Positions 18,331 to 26,125 of a stretch of 64,000 nt of DNA are shown here, piece by piece. A program made the position numbers and the translations under genes. The stretch lies in assembly GCA_900498245.1 (NCBI GenBank), contig LS998015.1, positions 679,205 through 743,204 on the forward strand. Reading direction: 5' to 3'. The notes beneath the pieces are model-generated. The model saw nothing but the letters and a program-made list of their open reading frames with translations. It was not told the DNA's origin and made no database searches. How positions within the stretch are numbered: the stretch's first letter is position 1; the number at the start of each line of letters is the position of its first letter. This DNA is from Candidatus Zixiibacteriota bacterium (lineage in GTDB: Bacteria > Zixibacteria > MSB-5A5 > GN15 > PGXB01).

Positions 18331-19134
18331 AAGCAGAAAGATGTCGGGTTTCTCGCCAGTTCGCTACGCTCACGTCTCGAGCCCCAACCTACGACTACTA
18401 TTGAACCAATAGGGACACGGCACGCCGTGCCACGACAAGAATGAATCACCCCCAAACCCCAAAAGCCCCTGTCCCCGTCCCGAAGTTTGGGGGTGGCACC
18501 CCCTTGGCATGGGACAAAGGAGAAGACCGTCAGGAGAGACTCCTGACGGCGCGATAAAAGCTGCATCTATAAGAATGAATCACCCCCAAGCCCCAAAAGC
18601 CCCTGTCCCCGTCCCGAAGTTTGGGGGTGGCACCCAGGGAATGGGACAAAGGAGAAGACCGTCAGGAGAGACTCCTGACGGCGCGATAAAAGCTGCATCT
18701 ATAAGAATGAATCACCCCCAAGCCCCAGAGAGCCCCTGCACCCGGCCCGAAGTTTGGGGGTGGCACCCAGGGCATGGGACAAAGGAGAAGACCGTCAGGA
18801 GAGATTCCTGACGGCGCATTGAAAGATGTCGAAACCCCGTCGTTCGGCCGGAGCCGAACTCTGGGATTTCGATCTACGAGGATAAGATTTAATTTGGTAA
18901 TGCAAAGCCCGTTTGAACGGCGGGTATTAAGGGGTTAGTATTTGATGGTTAGCGAGTTTATGGCTGGATAATTTCTAATGGCGGAGTAGTTCTATTTTTT
19001 TTCAGTCGTGTCAGTAACCTATTGCAATATATAAGGTTCATTATCCAGTGGCGCACTTCCCCGTCCGGCATTGAAGTTGCATAAGGGAGAAATGGATGCA
19101 GGAAGTAGGGGCCTTTTAAACAGGGGAAGAAGAA
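18331..19134. other. 800-bp non-coding block containing the stem-loop repeat array
   Basis: No protein gene is supported here. It opens with a stretch containing small palindromes (CACGGC-AC-GCCGTG near 18425), carries the three-copy repeat array, and then a GTTCGGC-CGGA-GCCGAAC hairpin at 18842-18859. The last 250 bases before the next gene hold a 9-bp inverted repeat (CTGGATAAT at 18964 with ATTATCCAG at 19040) around an AT-rich stretch that probably contains the promoter of the next gene. Confidence 0.6.
18437..18820. repeat. three tandem ~132-bp GC-rich repeats, each with two stem-loops
   Basis: Unit 1 starts at 18437, unit 2 at 18571 (134 bp later) and unit 3 at 18703 (132 bp later). 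Each opens with AAGAATGAATCACCCCCAA. Each unit has an arm pair CACCCCCAAA/TTTGGGGGTG separated by about 30 nt and a tighter hairpin CCGTCAGGA-GAGAC-TCCTGACGG. Substitutions in unit 3 fall in the loops (GAGAT for GAGAC), so the stems are preserved. The array is bracketed by an 11-bp direct repeat GAAAGATGTCG at 18336 and 18821. There are no variable spacers, so it is not CRISPR. The long frame across units 2 and 3 results from the period being a multiple of three. Confidence 0.9.
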
Positions 19135-19635
19135 ATGAAAAGAAAGCTCTCTTTGATTTGCACAATTACTTTTAGTCTTTTGGTTTCGCCACTTTTTGGT
19201 CAGGATAATAATCGGGTGGCCTGTCTCAAGATGGTGCAACAGGAAATTGCCCTTGATCAGGCGATTAGAGTGACTCTGATTGATAGAAGTACAATTCAGG
19301 GGCGGATGCTGGAAGCCGATACGATCCGCGCCATTCTGAAGATGTACAAATTATCGGGCGAGTATCTTACGCCGATTGCGATTGGAGCCGACAGTATCGC
19401 TGTAATCAACTATCGGAAGGCGTGGCAATTCAAGCCGCAATATGTGGCATTCGGCATCGGCGGGGCAGTGGTCGGGGCGATTGTAGGGCAGGTGATAGAA
19501 GGGTGGATCGATCCGGGGGGCGGAGGGTGGAAGTACCGGGAGGACGGGCGGTGGTTTGGCGGTTTGGCGGGATTTGCGGCAGGGATGATTCTGCCAATGG
19601 CGATACCATCGGGGGTAAATATAAACTGCAAATAG
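19135..19635 (+). CDS. hypothetical exported protein with glycine-rich membrane segments
   Basis: A 166-residue protein of unknown function. A signal peptide (MKRKLSLICTITFSLLVSP, cleavage near LFGQD) is followed by a soluble stretch (residues 25-100) with an SH3/LSm-like feel (IRVTLIDRSTIQGRMLEADTI). Two short glycine-zipper-like hydrophobic segments come next: YVAFGIGGAVVGAIVGQVI, and GLAGFAAGMILPMAIPSG near the end. This resembles small envelope proteins that process or anchor surface components, but no family name is secure. A purine-rich GGGGAAGAAG precedes the ATG. Confidence 0.7.
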   Translation: MKRKLSLICTITFSLLVSPLFGQDNNRVACLKMVQQEIALDQAIRVTLIDRSTIQGRMLEADTIRAILKMYKLSGEYLTPIAIGADSIAVINYRKAWQFKPQYVAFGIGGAVVGAIVGQVIEGWIDPGGGGWKYREDGRWFGGLAGFAAGMILPMAIPSGVNINCK

Positions 19636-19661
19636 CGGGCTCCTTCCGGCTGATTATTTTG

Positions 19662-19691
19662 TTGACTCTGCGGAAGGGCCGAAATTATATT
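19662..19691 (+). promoter_or_regulatory. promoter for the CsgG-OmpA-like gene
   Basis: TTGACT at 19662-19667, an 18-nt spacer, then TATATT at 19686-19691, about 70 bases before the start codon at 19760. Confidence 0.5.
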
Positions 19692-19759
19692 TCCTTTCGG
19701 TAGCAGGGCAACAGCCAAGAATTCATCAAAGCAAAATTACATTTAAAGAGGAGACTGCT

Positions 19760-21556
19760 ATGTTGAGGAAAATCGCTCTCGGCCGGCCGGGGTTGATACT
19801 GATTGTATTGATTCTACTGGCGGTGGCCGTATCGGCCGGAGTTAACGAAAAAGTTACCTATCAGGGTAACAAGGCCAGAATCGCGGTGGGGACAATCAAG
19901 AGCAAAGCGGCGGACTGCGACGACGAAATGGCGGCGTCGATAGGCGAGATGTTATCGACGGCGCTGGCCAACGAAGAGAAATTTATTGTCCTGGCGAGCC
20001 AGGAAGAAGTCGGGGAACTGAAAGAAGAAATCGAGATGGCGGAGTCTGGTGATGTGGAGGAAGGGAAGGGTCCGGAAGGGGGGCTGATGGAGGGGGCCGA
20101 CATACTGGTGACCGGGTCAATCACCGGTTTTGAACCGGAAGCCAAAGGCAGCGGCGGGGGTCTGGGCGCCCTGAAGAAGAAGGCGTTCGGAAAGGTCGGG
20201 ATGGAGTCGAAGACGGCGGAAATCATGATGGATATCAAGTTGATCGATATCCGGACGCGCCGCGTTATCAAGGCGATGGCTTTGGAGGCCAAATCGACAT
20301 CGTGGGCGAGCGATATGGAGGGAGGCGGAGTGGTTGAGGATGTGGCGCTGGTCGGCGGTCTGGGGACATATTCCAATGAGCCGATGGAGAAAGCGATCCG
20401 GGCGGTGCTGGCCAAAGCGGTTAATAAGATCTCCAAAGATGTGCCGGAAGAATATTATCGCTATAAGGGCAAAGGGGAATACACCAAAGAATACGGGGCG
20501 ACCGGGAAAGTGGCCTCGAAGGGTGAAGAAGCAGGCGGAGCAGGCGGAGGGGTGTCGGCGGCGGCTGAAGGCGCCCGGTCCGGGGGGACGGTAAGGGCGC
20601 AGAATATGGCTCTATTCACCAAGTATGACTTTATTCCGGGAGATAATGTCATATTTTATGATGACCTAGCGAAGGAAGAAATGGGAGAGTTTCCGTCGAA
20701 GTGGAGCCTTGACGACGGCGTTTTCGAAATAGCCGCCAAAGGGGATCGCAAATGGATCATGTGCAGTGACAGGGGTTCGATTCGCCCGAAAATGAAGACG
20801 AATCTGCCGACACGGTACACCGCAGAAATGGATCTCTTCAGCAACGGCGCCGATCAGTCGGGACACTATTATTATATTTATATTCTTGATCCGAATGAAC
20901 AGGAAATCGCCCAATTCAGTCTTAAAAACGGTATAAATACCGAAGTTGTGCTGTATGACAAGTCGGTGGCATCGAAGGATCTTCCGGCCGTACTGGGCAA
21001 GGGGATTCATACGATGAGAATCATGGGAACCGCCACGACGATGAAGTGCTATGTCGACAATGAGCGGGTAGCCAATATACCGGAAATAGAAGGATTTAAA
21101 CCGGCGATGATAAAGGTCACCTGCGATCCGTATAAGGAGCCGCAAAATCCGATGCTAATGGGGATGATGCGGGTGGCCGAGGGAGGCAAATCGATGCGCC
21201 AGCAACTGGATGAGACGGGAAAGATAGTCACGCACGGCATTCTGTTCGATTCCGGCTCCGATGTCATCAAAGGGGAATCGTACAAGACGCTGGCGGAAAT
21301 CGGGCAACTTATGACCGACGACGCGGCGCTTCGCCTTTCTATCGAAGGGCACACCGACAGCGACGGCGAGGAAGCGTACAACCAGGATTTGAGCCAGAGG
21401 CGGGCCGAATCGGTCAGGGCCTATTTGGTGAACAAGTATCAGATTGACGGTTCCAGACTGGAGTCGAAGGGATTCGGGGAAGGCAAGCCGATTGACGCCA
21501 ACACCACGCCGGAAGGGAAGGCGAATAATCGAAGAGTGGAATTGGTGAAATTATAA
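19760..21556 (+). CDS. envelope fusion protein: CsgG-like domain, laminin-G-like domain, OmpA peptidoglycan-binding domain
   Basis: A 598-residue exported protein. A signal peptide or anchor covers residues 1-28. Residues 30-240 resemble the CsgG/curli-assembly fold (ARIAVGTIKSK, LVTGSITGFEPEA, DIKLIDIRTRRVIKAMA). A low-complexity Gly/Ala/Glu linker follows near 250-280. Residues 300-470 form a jelly-roll-like segment similar to laminin-G or DUF1080-type lectin folds. The end is an OmpA domain (ILFDSGSDVIKGES, then the peptidoglycan contacts SIEGHTDSDG and LSQRRAESVRAYL). It probably tethers an outer-membrane or periplasmic assembly to peptidoglycan. AGAGGAG precedes the ATG. The domain calls at both ends are good; the middle is less certain. 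Confidence 0.82.
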   Translation: MLRKIALGRPGLILIVLILLAVAVSAGVNEKVTYQGNKARIAVGTIKSKAADCDDEMAASIGEMLSTALANEEKFIVLASQEEVGELKEEIEMAESGDVEEGKGPEGGLMEGADILVTGSITGFEPEAKGSGGGLGALKKKAFGKVGMESKTAEIMMDIKLIDIRTRRVIKAMALEAKSTSWASDMEGGGVVEDVALVGGLGTYSNEPMEKAIRAVLAKAVNKISKDVPEEYYRYKGKGEYTKEYGATGKVASKGEEAGGAGGGVSAAAEGARSGGTVRAQNMALFTKYDFIPGDNVIFYDDLAKEEMGEFPSKWSLDDGVFEIAAKGDRKWIMCSDRGSIRPKMKTNLPTRYTAEMDLFSNGADQSGHYYYIYILDPNEQEIAQFSLKNGINTEVVLYDKSVASKDLPAVLGKGIHTMRIMGTATTMKCYVDNERVANIPEIEGFKPAMIKVTCDPYKEPQNPMLMGMMRVAEGGKSMRQQLDETGKIVTHGILFDSGSDVIKGESYKTLAEIGQLMTDDAALRLSIEGHTDSDGEEAYNQDLSQRRAESVRAYLVNKYQIDGSRLESKGFGEGKPIDANTTPEGKANNRRVELVKL

Positions 21557-21567
21557 AAGAATTAAGG

Positions 21568-21600
21568 AAGGGTCGATCGCAAGGTCGGCCCTTCGAGTTT
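21568..21600 (+). terminator. probable terminator after the OmpA-domain gene
   Basis: A 9-bp stem AAGGGTCGA/TCGGCCCTT with one G-U pair (21568-21576 with 21585-21593), then a weak T tract. Confidence 0.5.
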
Positions 21601-21660
21601 GAGGCAGGTATAACATGGAAAAGTTGTCGAAACCGCAGGGGTTTTGACAAATAATCAAAG

Positions 21661-21682
21661 CGGCGGGTCTGAGGACCCGCCG
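21661..21682. terminator. GC-rich hairpin in the intergenic region
   Basis: A perfect 9-bp stem CGGCGGGTC-TGAG-GACCCGCCG with no T run after it. Its stem sequence is nearly the same as that of the hppA terminator. It could be a backup terminator or part of a dispersed hairpin family. Confidence 0.4.
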
Positions 21683-21771
21683 ATTACCGAATTTTGAAGG
21701 GTTTTAGTAGGGAGGTAATTCGGAGACCTGAAACCGGGCGGTACTATTGATTTCAAGTCAAGGAGAATGCA

Positions 21772-22677
21772 TTGAAGTATTATTTGATGATTGTATCAAT
21801 TTTATCTCTTTCATATTTTATTGGATGTCAAAAACGAGAGGTGAAAGAGAGGGTGATGCCGCCGGAGAAGGTAGACAATTGGATGCTGGCCGGAGAGCCG
21901 GAGCATTATGACGGCAAGACGATATTCGATTATATCGACGGGGCCGGGGAAGTATATCTGGCCTATAATTTTCGGAGGGTCGATGTCTATCGCTATACGG
22001 TGTCGGGAGGGCCGGAAGTGGCGGTGGAAGTGTATGACATGGGCTCGGACCGGGACGCCTACGGGATTTTCAGTTATACCCGCAAAGAAGAGCAGAGCGG
22101 AATCGGGAACGGGTATGATTATCTGGGGAGCCTTCTCTGTTTCTGGAAAGGGCGGTATTTCATAAATATTACGACGGAGGAGGAGACGCCGGAGACCAGG
22201 GCGGTGCTATTCGATATCGCCCGCGATTTATCAGGGAAGATAGGTGAAAAGGGGGAAAAACCATCGTTGATCACGGCACTGCCTGACGCGAACCTGGATT
22301 CGGCCGGCATTCTGTATTTTCATGCTTTTTCGGTTCTGAATAATGAATATTATATTTCGCCTGAAAATATATTGAATCTCGATTCGACAACAGAGGCCGT
22401 GCTGGGGAAATATGCGCCCGACAACGCGGTGCTTCTGGTAGTGAAGTATGAATCGAACGAAAAAGCGACAGTGGCCGAGGCGAAATTTGTCCGCAATTAT
22501 ATCCCAAATTTGGATAAAGACGGATTTGGGACAAACGATAAGGGAAAGAGTGTCGGAATCAACGGCGAGGGGAAATACCTGGTGGTTGTTCTGGAGGCGG
22601 TGTCCCGGGATGCGGCGGAAAAGATCATGACGGAATGCCGAAAATTAATTTCTCAATTGGAATTGAAGGAGAAGTAG
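21772..22677 (+). CDS. lipoprotein, DUF6599-like
   Basis: A 301-residue predicted lipoprotein. A short hydrophobic leader ends in SYFIGC, an acceptable lipobox with Cys19. The mature part carries YDGKTIFDYIDGAGEVYLAY and VEVYDMGSDRDAYGIFSY, wording I associate with the DUF6599 family, whose function is unknown. The start is TTG at 21772, supported by AAGGAG exactly six bases upstream; the nearby ATG at 21767 is out of frame. The DUF362 gene follows after four bases, so the pair is an operon. A role beside an exported iron-sulfur-type protein is possible but unproved. Confidence 0.75.
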   Translation: MKYYLMIVSILSLSYFIGCQKREVKERVMPPEKVDNWMLAGEPEHYDGKTIFDYIDGAGEVYLAYNFRRVDVYRYTVSGGPEVAVEVYDMGSDRDAYGIFSYTRKEEQSGIGNGYDYLGSLLCFWKGRYFINITTEEETPETRAVLFDIARDLSGKIGEKGEKPSLITALPDANLDSAGILYFHAFSVLNNEYYISPENILNLDSTTEAVLGKYAPDNAVLLVVKYESNEKATVAEAKFVRNYIPNLDKDGFGTNDKGKSVGINGEGKYLVVVLEAVSRDAAEKIMTECRKLISQLELKEK

Positions 22678-22681
22678 AGCG

Positions 22682-23587
22682 ATGGGAGAGCAGAAAATTT
22701 CAAGAAGAGATTTTATCAAGAATGTCGGGCTGGCGGCCGGGACGGCGGCGGCGGGATTGAGTCTCGGTTTGCCGGCATTCGCGGAAATGGGAAAAACCGA
22801 CGCCCCCATGAGCCGGGTGGTGCTGATACGCAACGAGGAGGTGGTGCTGGAAGACGGGGGATTTGACGCCGGCATCATACAAAGCATGCTCGATGAAGCG
22901 GCGACGGTTCTGTTCAACGAGAAGACGGCGTCGGCGGCATGGAAGAAAGTTGTCGGGCCGGAGGACATTGTCGGAATCAAGACCAACGGCTGGAGATACC
23001 TGCCGACGCCGCCGGAGCTGGAGACGGCGATAAAGACGCGGGTGATGGAGGCGGGGGTGCCGGCGGGGAATATAAGTATGCGTGATCGCGGTGTGATCGA
23101 TGATCCGGTGTTTCAGAAGGCGACGGCGCTAATCAATACCCGTCCGATGCGGGCGCACGCCTGGGCGGGAGTGGGGTCGCTCATCAAGAATTATATCATG
23201 TTCGTGCCGGAACCGTGGGCCTATCACGACAACTCCTGCGCCAGTCTCGGCTCGATATGGCACAAGCCGGAGATAAAAGGAAAGACCAGACTCAATGTCC
23301 TGGTGATGCTGACGCCGCAGTTTCATATCCTGGGGCCGCATCATTTCGACAAGAAGTTCGTCTGGAATTACGGGGGGCTTCTGGTCGGGACCGATCCGGT
23401 GGCGGTCGATGCCACGGGACTCCGGATAATTCAGGCCAGGAGGAAAGATTATTTCAAGGAAGAAATCAGCCTCAAGCCGGTGGCGCATCATATAGAATTC
23501 GCGGATAGAGAGTACAACCTGGGGACGAGCGACAAAGACAAGATAGAAGTGATAAAGCGCGGCTGGCCGGAAGGGATTCTGATATAG
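22682..23587 (+). CDS. Tat-exported DUF362 family protein
   Basis: A 301-residue protein with a twin-arginine signal peptide (SRRDFIKNVG, followed by an alanine-rich hydrophobic core to about residue 36). It is therefore exported folded, probably with a cofactor. The mature part matches the DUF362 pattern: DIVGIKTNGW, the helix around LETAIKTRVMEAG, a late YGGLLVGTDPVAVDATGL signature and the SLKPVAHHIEFAD tail. Many DUF362 proteins carry added ferredoxin domains, but no CxxCxxC cluster is seen here. Function is unknown. It lies four bases after the lipoprotein gene. Confidence 0.85.
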   Translation: MGEQKISRRDFIKNVGLAAGTAAAGLSLGLPAFAEMGKTDAPMSRVVLIRNEEVVLEDGGFDAGIIQSMLDEAATVLFNEKTASAAWKKVVGPEDIVGIKTNGWRYLPTPPELETAIKTRVMEAGVPAGNISMRDRGVIDDPVFQKATALINTRPMRAHAWAGVGSLIKNYIMFVPEPWAYHDNSCASLGSIWHKPEIKGKTRLNVLVMLTPQFHILGPHHFDKKFVWNYGGLLVGTDPVAVDATGLRIIQARRKDYFKEEISLKPVAHHIEFADREYNLGTSDKDKIEVIKRGWPEGILI

Positions 23588-23641
23588 GTCCATTAAAGAG
23601 GGGTTGTGTACAACCCCGATATTTTAAATGCGGAGGATGAA

Positions 23642-24235
23642 ATGAATCTTGTGGAACGGGCAAAAAATATTTTGTTCACTCCGGCGAAGGAATGGGAGGT
23701 TATCAAGACCGAGCCCCTGACGACGGGACAGATGTACTCCCAGTATGTTATGATCCTGGCGCTGATTCCCGCTATCGCCGGTTTTATCGGGCAATCCATA
23801 GTCGGAATGTCCCTTCTCGGGGAGTCGTTCCGGGTGCCACTTTTCCGGGGCCTGGCGCACGCGGTGGTGTACTATATATTCACACTGATCGGGGTGTATC
23901 TGCTGGCTTTCATTATCGACGCTCTGGCACCGTCATTCGGAGCGAAGAAGGATATGAACGGATCGCTCAAGGTGGCGGTTTTTTCGATGACGGCGGCCTG
24001 GGTGGCGTCAATTTTCAACATTATCCCGATTTTATCCATTCTCTCGCTTTTGGGACTGTACTCACTATACCTTCTATATGGGGGAATGAAGGTGGTTAAA
24101 GAGCCGCCGCCGGAAAAACTGGCCGGTTATTATGTGGTTACGTTAATAGTCACCATTATTGTATATGTTATCATCGGCGTGTTCGCCGCCCTCTTGACTC
24201 TCGGGTCGTACGGTCACGGAATGCGGGGTTGGTAA
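23642..24235 (+). CDS. Yip1-family integral membrane protein
   Basis: A 197-residue inner-membrane protein with about five hydrophobic segments and the N-terminal pattern NLVERAKNILFTPAKEWEVIK, typical of bacterial Yip1-domain proteins (unknown function, sometimes near stress or envelope genes). ATG 23642 is chosen because GGAGG precedes it at normal distance; the 12 upstream in-frame codons from 23606 lack such a site. It follows the DUF362 gene by 54 bases and precedes a strong terminator, so it is probably the last gene of the 21772-24235 unit. Confidence 0.82.
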   Translation: MNLVERAKNILFTPAKEWEVIKTEPLTTGQMYSQYVMILALIPAIAGFIGQSIVGMSLLGESFRVPLFRGLAHAVVYYIFTLIGVYLLAFIIDALAPSFGAKKDMNGSLKVAVFSMTAAWVASIFNIIPILSILSLLGLYSLYLLYGGMKVVKEPPPEKLAGYYVVTLIVTIIVYVIIGVFAALLTLGSYGHGMRGW

Positions 24236-24269
24236 CTAAAAACTCACGATGAATCGATGGCAGATTGAC

Positions 24270-24303
24270 CGGCCGATTCGAGATCGAATCGGCCGTATTT
24301 TTT
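24270..24303 (+). terminator. rho-independent terminator after the Yip1-like gene
   Basis: A perfect 11-bp stem CGGCCGATTCG-AGAT-CGAATCGGCCG (24270-24295), then TATTTTTT. Confidence 0.93.
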
Positions 24304-24385
24304 GCGCCAAATGAGATTACCACCTTCCATTAATATGAATTTACGATACTGTATCTTATTGTGTCACAACAGTTAAATAATGCTC

Positions 24386-24415
24386 TTGCTTTCTGTTGAA
24401 TGAATATTATATAAG
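24386..24415 (+). promoter_or_regulatory. candidate promoter for the AspT-like transporter
   Basis: TTGCTT at 24386-24391, an 18-nt spacer, then TATAAG at 24410-24415, 30 bases before the start codon. Confidence 0.4.
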
Positions 24416-24445
24416 AGGTTAAAATTAGGCAGGATGATATAAATT

Positions 24446-26098
24446 ATGTTAGATTTGCTGGCTGAAAATCAACTGATACTTCTTTTCACGGTTATCGGCC
24501 TCGGATATCTAATCGGGAATATTAATATTTATGGATTCAAACTGGGGGTGGCGGCGGTGCTGTTTGTCGGTATCGCATTCGGTGCGATCGACAACCGCTT
24601 GAGTCTTCCCGACTATATCTATGTAATCGGTCTGGTCTTATTTGTTTATTCGATCGGGCTGCAATCGGGGCCCGGCTTTTTTGCCTCGTTTCAGAAACGC
24701 GGTTTCCGTTACAGCATGATGGCGGTCATAATTCTGGCTCTGGGAGCAGTCGTGACGGGCGCGATGGCGATTCTGATGGGGATTTCATCGTCGAGTGCGG
24801 CGGGACTTTTCTGCGGAGCGCTGACCAATACGCCGGCGCTGGCGGCGGTGGTGGAAACGGCCAAGAGTCTGACGGCCAATCTGCCCCGTGAAACGAGCGA
24901 ACTTCTGGCGAGCAGTCCGGTGGTGACATACGGGCTGGCGTATCCGTTCGGGGTTTTCGGGGTTATCCTCTGGGTTTTTCTAAGTACAAAATTGTTCAAG
25001 GTGAACAAGGTCCAGGAGGAACTGGAGGAGCAGGAAGAATCGAAGAAGATAGCGATCTATAGCCAGACTTTTCGGATCACCAATCCCGCTATCGTGGGGA
25101 AAAGAGTCGAAGATGTTCTAAAACCAATCAAGGATTCCGGTTTTGTTTTGAGCCGCATAAGAAAAGGGAATACAAGTAACATAGTCGAAGCAGGGACGAT
25201 TCTCGATTTGCATGATCTGATTGTGGCGGTCGGCGATACCGAGGCGCTAACCCGGGCGAAACTGCTTTTCGGTGAGGAAGTGGCGGAACATCTGGCGGAA
25301 GGGCCGGACGGGATTAGTTACCGCAGGATTTTTGTCTCCAACAAGGAAGTGGTGGGAAAGACCCTGCGGGAACTGCACCTCAACCGGCAGTTGCACGCGA
25401 CGATTACGAGACTTCGCCGGGGCGATGTCGATATAGTACCATCGCCGGATACGATTCTGGAAATGGGGGACCGGATCAGGGTAATCACGCACAAGAGCAA
25501 TATGGAAAGGGTGACGCACTTTTTCGGGGATTCGCTCCGTTCGGTGGCGGAGACCGATTATCTTTCCTTGTCGCTGGGGATAGTGCTGGGGGTTTTTATC
25601 GGGATGATACCGATTCCACTGGGGCACGGTCTTTCTTTCAAATTAGGTTTTGCGGGCGGGCCGTTGATTGCGGGTTTGGTCCTGGGGCGGCTGGGGCGAA
25701 CCGGGCCGATTATTTGGGAACTGCCGTTCAACGCCAACCTGGTGCTCAGGCAGGTGGGCCTGGTATTTTTCCTGGCGGCGATCGGGACAAAGGCCGGTTT
25801 CGGTTTCGGGGATACGTTCAAGTCGGGGGGGTGGGGATTGATCGCGGCCGGGGCGGTGGTTACGACGGTGGTGACACTGGCGACGATTATTATCGGGCAC
25901 AAATATTTCAAACTGCCGATGGCGGCGACGATGGGAATGATGTCGGGAATACAAACGCAGCCGGCGATCCTGGCGTACGCCAATCAGCACAGTGAGAGCG
26001 AACTTCCCAATATCTGGTATGCCACGGTCTATCCGGCGTCGATGGTGGCTAAAATCGTCCTGGCCCAGATAATTGTTTCGACGGTCCTGACCTGGTGA
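24446..26098 (+). CDS. AspT/YidE-type transporter with two RCK_C domains
   Basis: A 550-residue inner-membrane carrier of the aspartate:alanine exchanger (AspT) superfamily, with the YidE/YbjL duplicated transport domain. Five or six N-terminal helices (residues 5-185) include the repeat motif GLFCGALTNTPALAAVVE. Two cytoplasmic RCK_C (TrkA-C) domains follow at about 205-285 and 290-375 (VGKRVEDVLKP, VVGKTLRELHLNR, ILEMGDRIRVI). The second membrane half ends with the matching motif MSGIQTQPAILAYAN. The RCK domains suggest ligand gating. The substrate is unknown; known members exchange amino acids or dicarboxylates. It is a single-gene unit convergent with the MFS gene. Confidence 0.9.
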   Translation: MLDLLAENQLILLFTVIGLGYLIGNINIYGFKLGVAAVLFVGIAFGAIDNRLSLPDYIYVIGLVLFVYSIGLQSGPGFFASFQKRGFRYSMMAVIILALGAVVTGAMAILMGISSSSAAGLFCGALTNTPALAAVVETAKSLTANLPRETSELLASSPVVTYGLAYPFGVFGVILWVFLSTKLFKVNKVQEELEEQEESKKIAIYSQTFRITNPAIVGKRVEDVLKPIKDSGFVLSRIRKGNTSNIVEAGTILDLHDLIVAVGDTEALTRAKLLFGEEVAEHLAEGPDGISYRRIFVSNKEVVGKTLRELHLNRQLHATITRLRRGDVDIVPSPDTILEMGDRIRVITHKSNMERVTHFFGDSLRSVAETDYLSLSLGIVLGVFIGMIPIPLGHGLSFKLGFAGGPLIAGLVLGRLGRTGPIIWELPFNANLVLRQVGLVFFLAAIGTKAGFGFGDTFKSGGWGLIAAGAVVTTVVTLATIIIGHKYFKLPMAATMGMMSGIQTQPAILAYANQHSESELPNIWYATVYPASMVAKIVLAQIIVSTVLTW

Positions 26099-26125
26099 CG
26101 AGTGCGGATACTATCGCACGGTCAC
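26095..26125. terminator. hairpin between convergent genes
   Basis: An interrupted stem, GTGAC (26095-26099) with GTCAC (26121-26125) and GTGCG (26102-26106) with CGCAC (26115-26119), lies over the 23-nt gap between two convergent stops. No T run is present, so its terminator role is tentative. Confidence 0.35.

Noticed and set aside
18509-18811. 100-codon plus-strand open frame across the repeat array
   Set aside because: It exists because the second repeat period (132 bp) is a multiple of three. Its translation repeats the unit, and it has no ribosome-binding site or recognisable domain.
18437-18820. Tandem repeats as a possible CRISPR array
   Set aside because: Units are about 132 bp with no variable spacers and contain two hairpins each. 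No cas gene is near.
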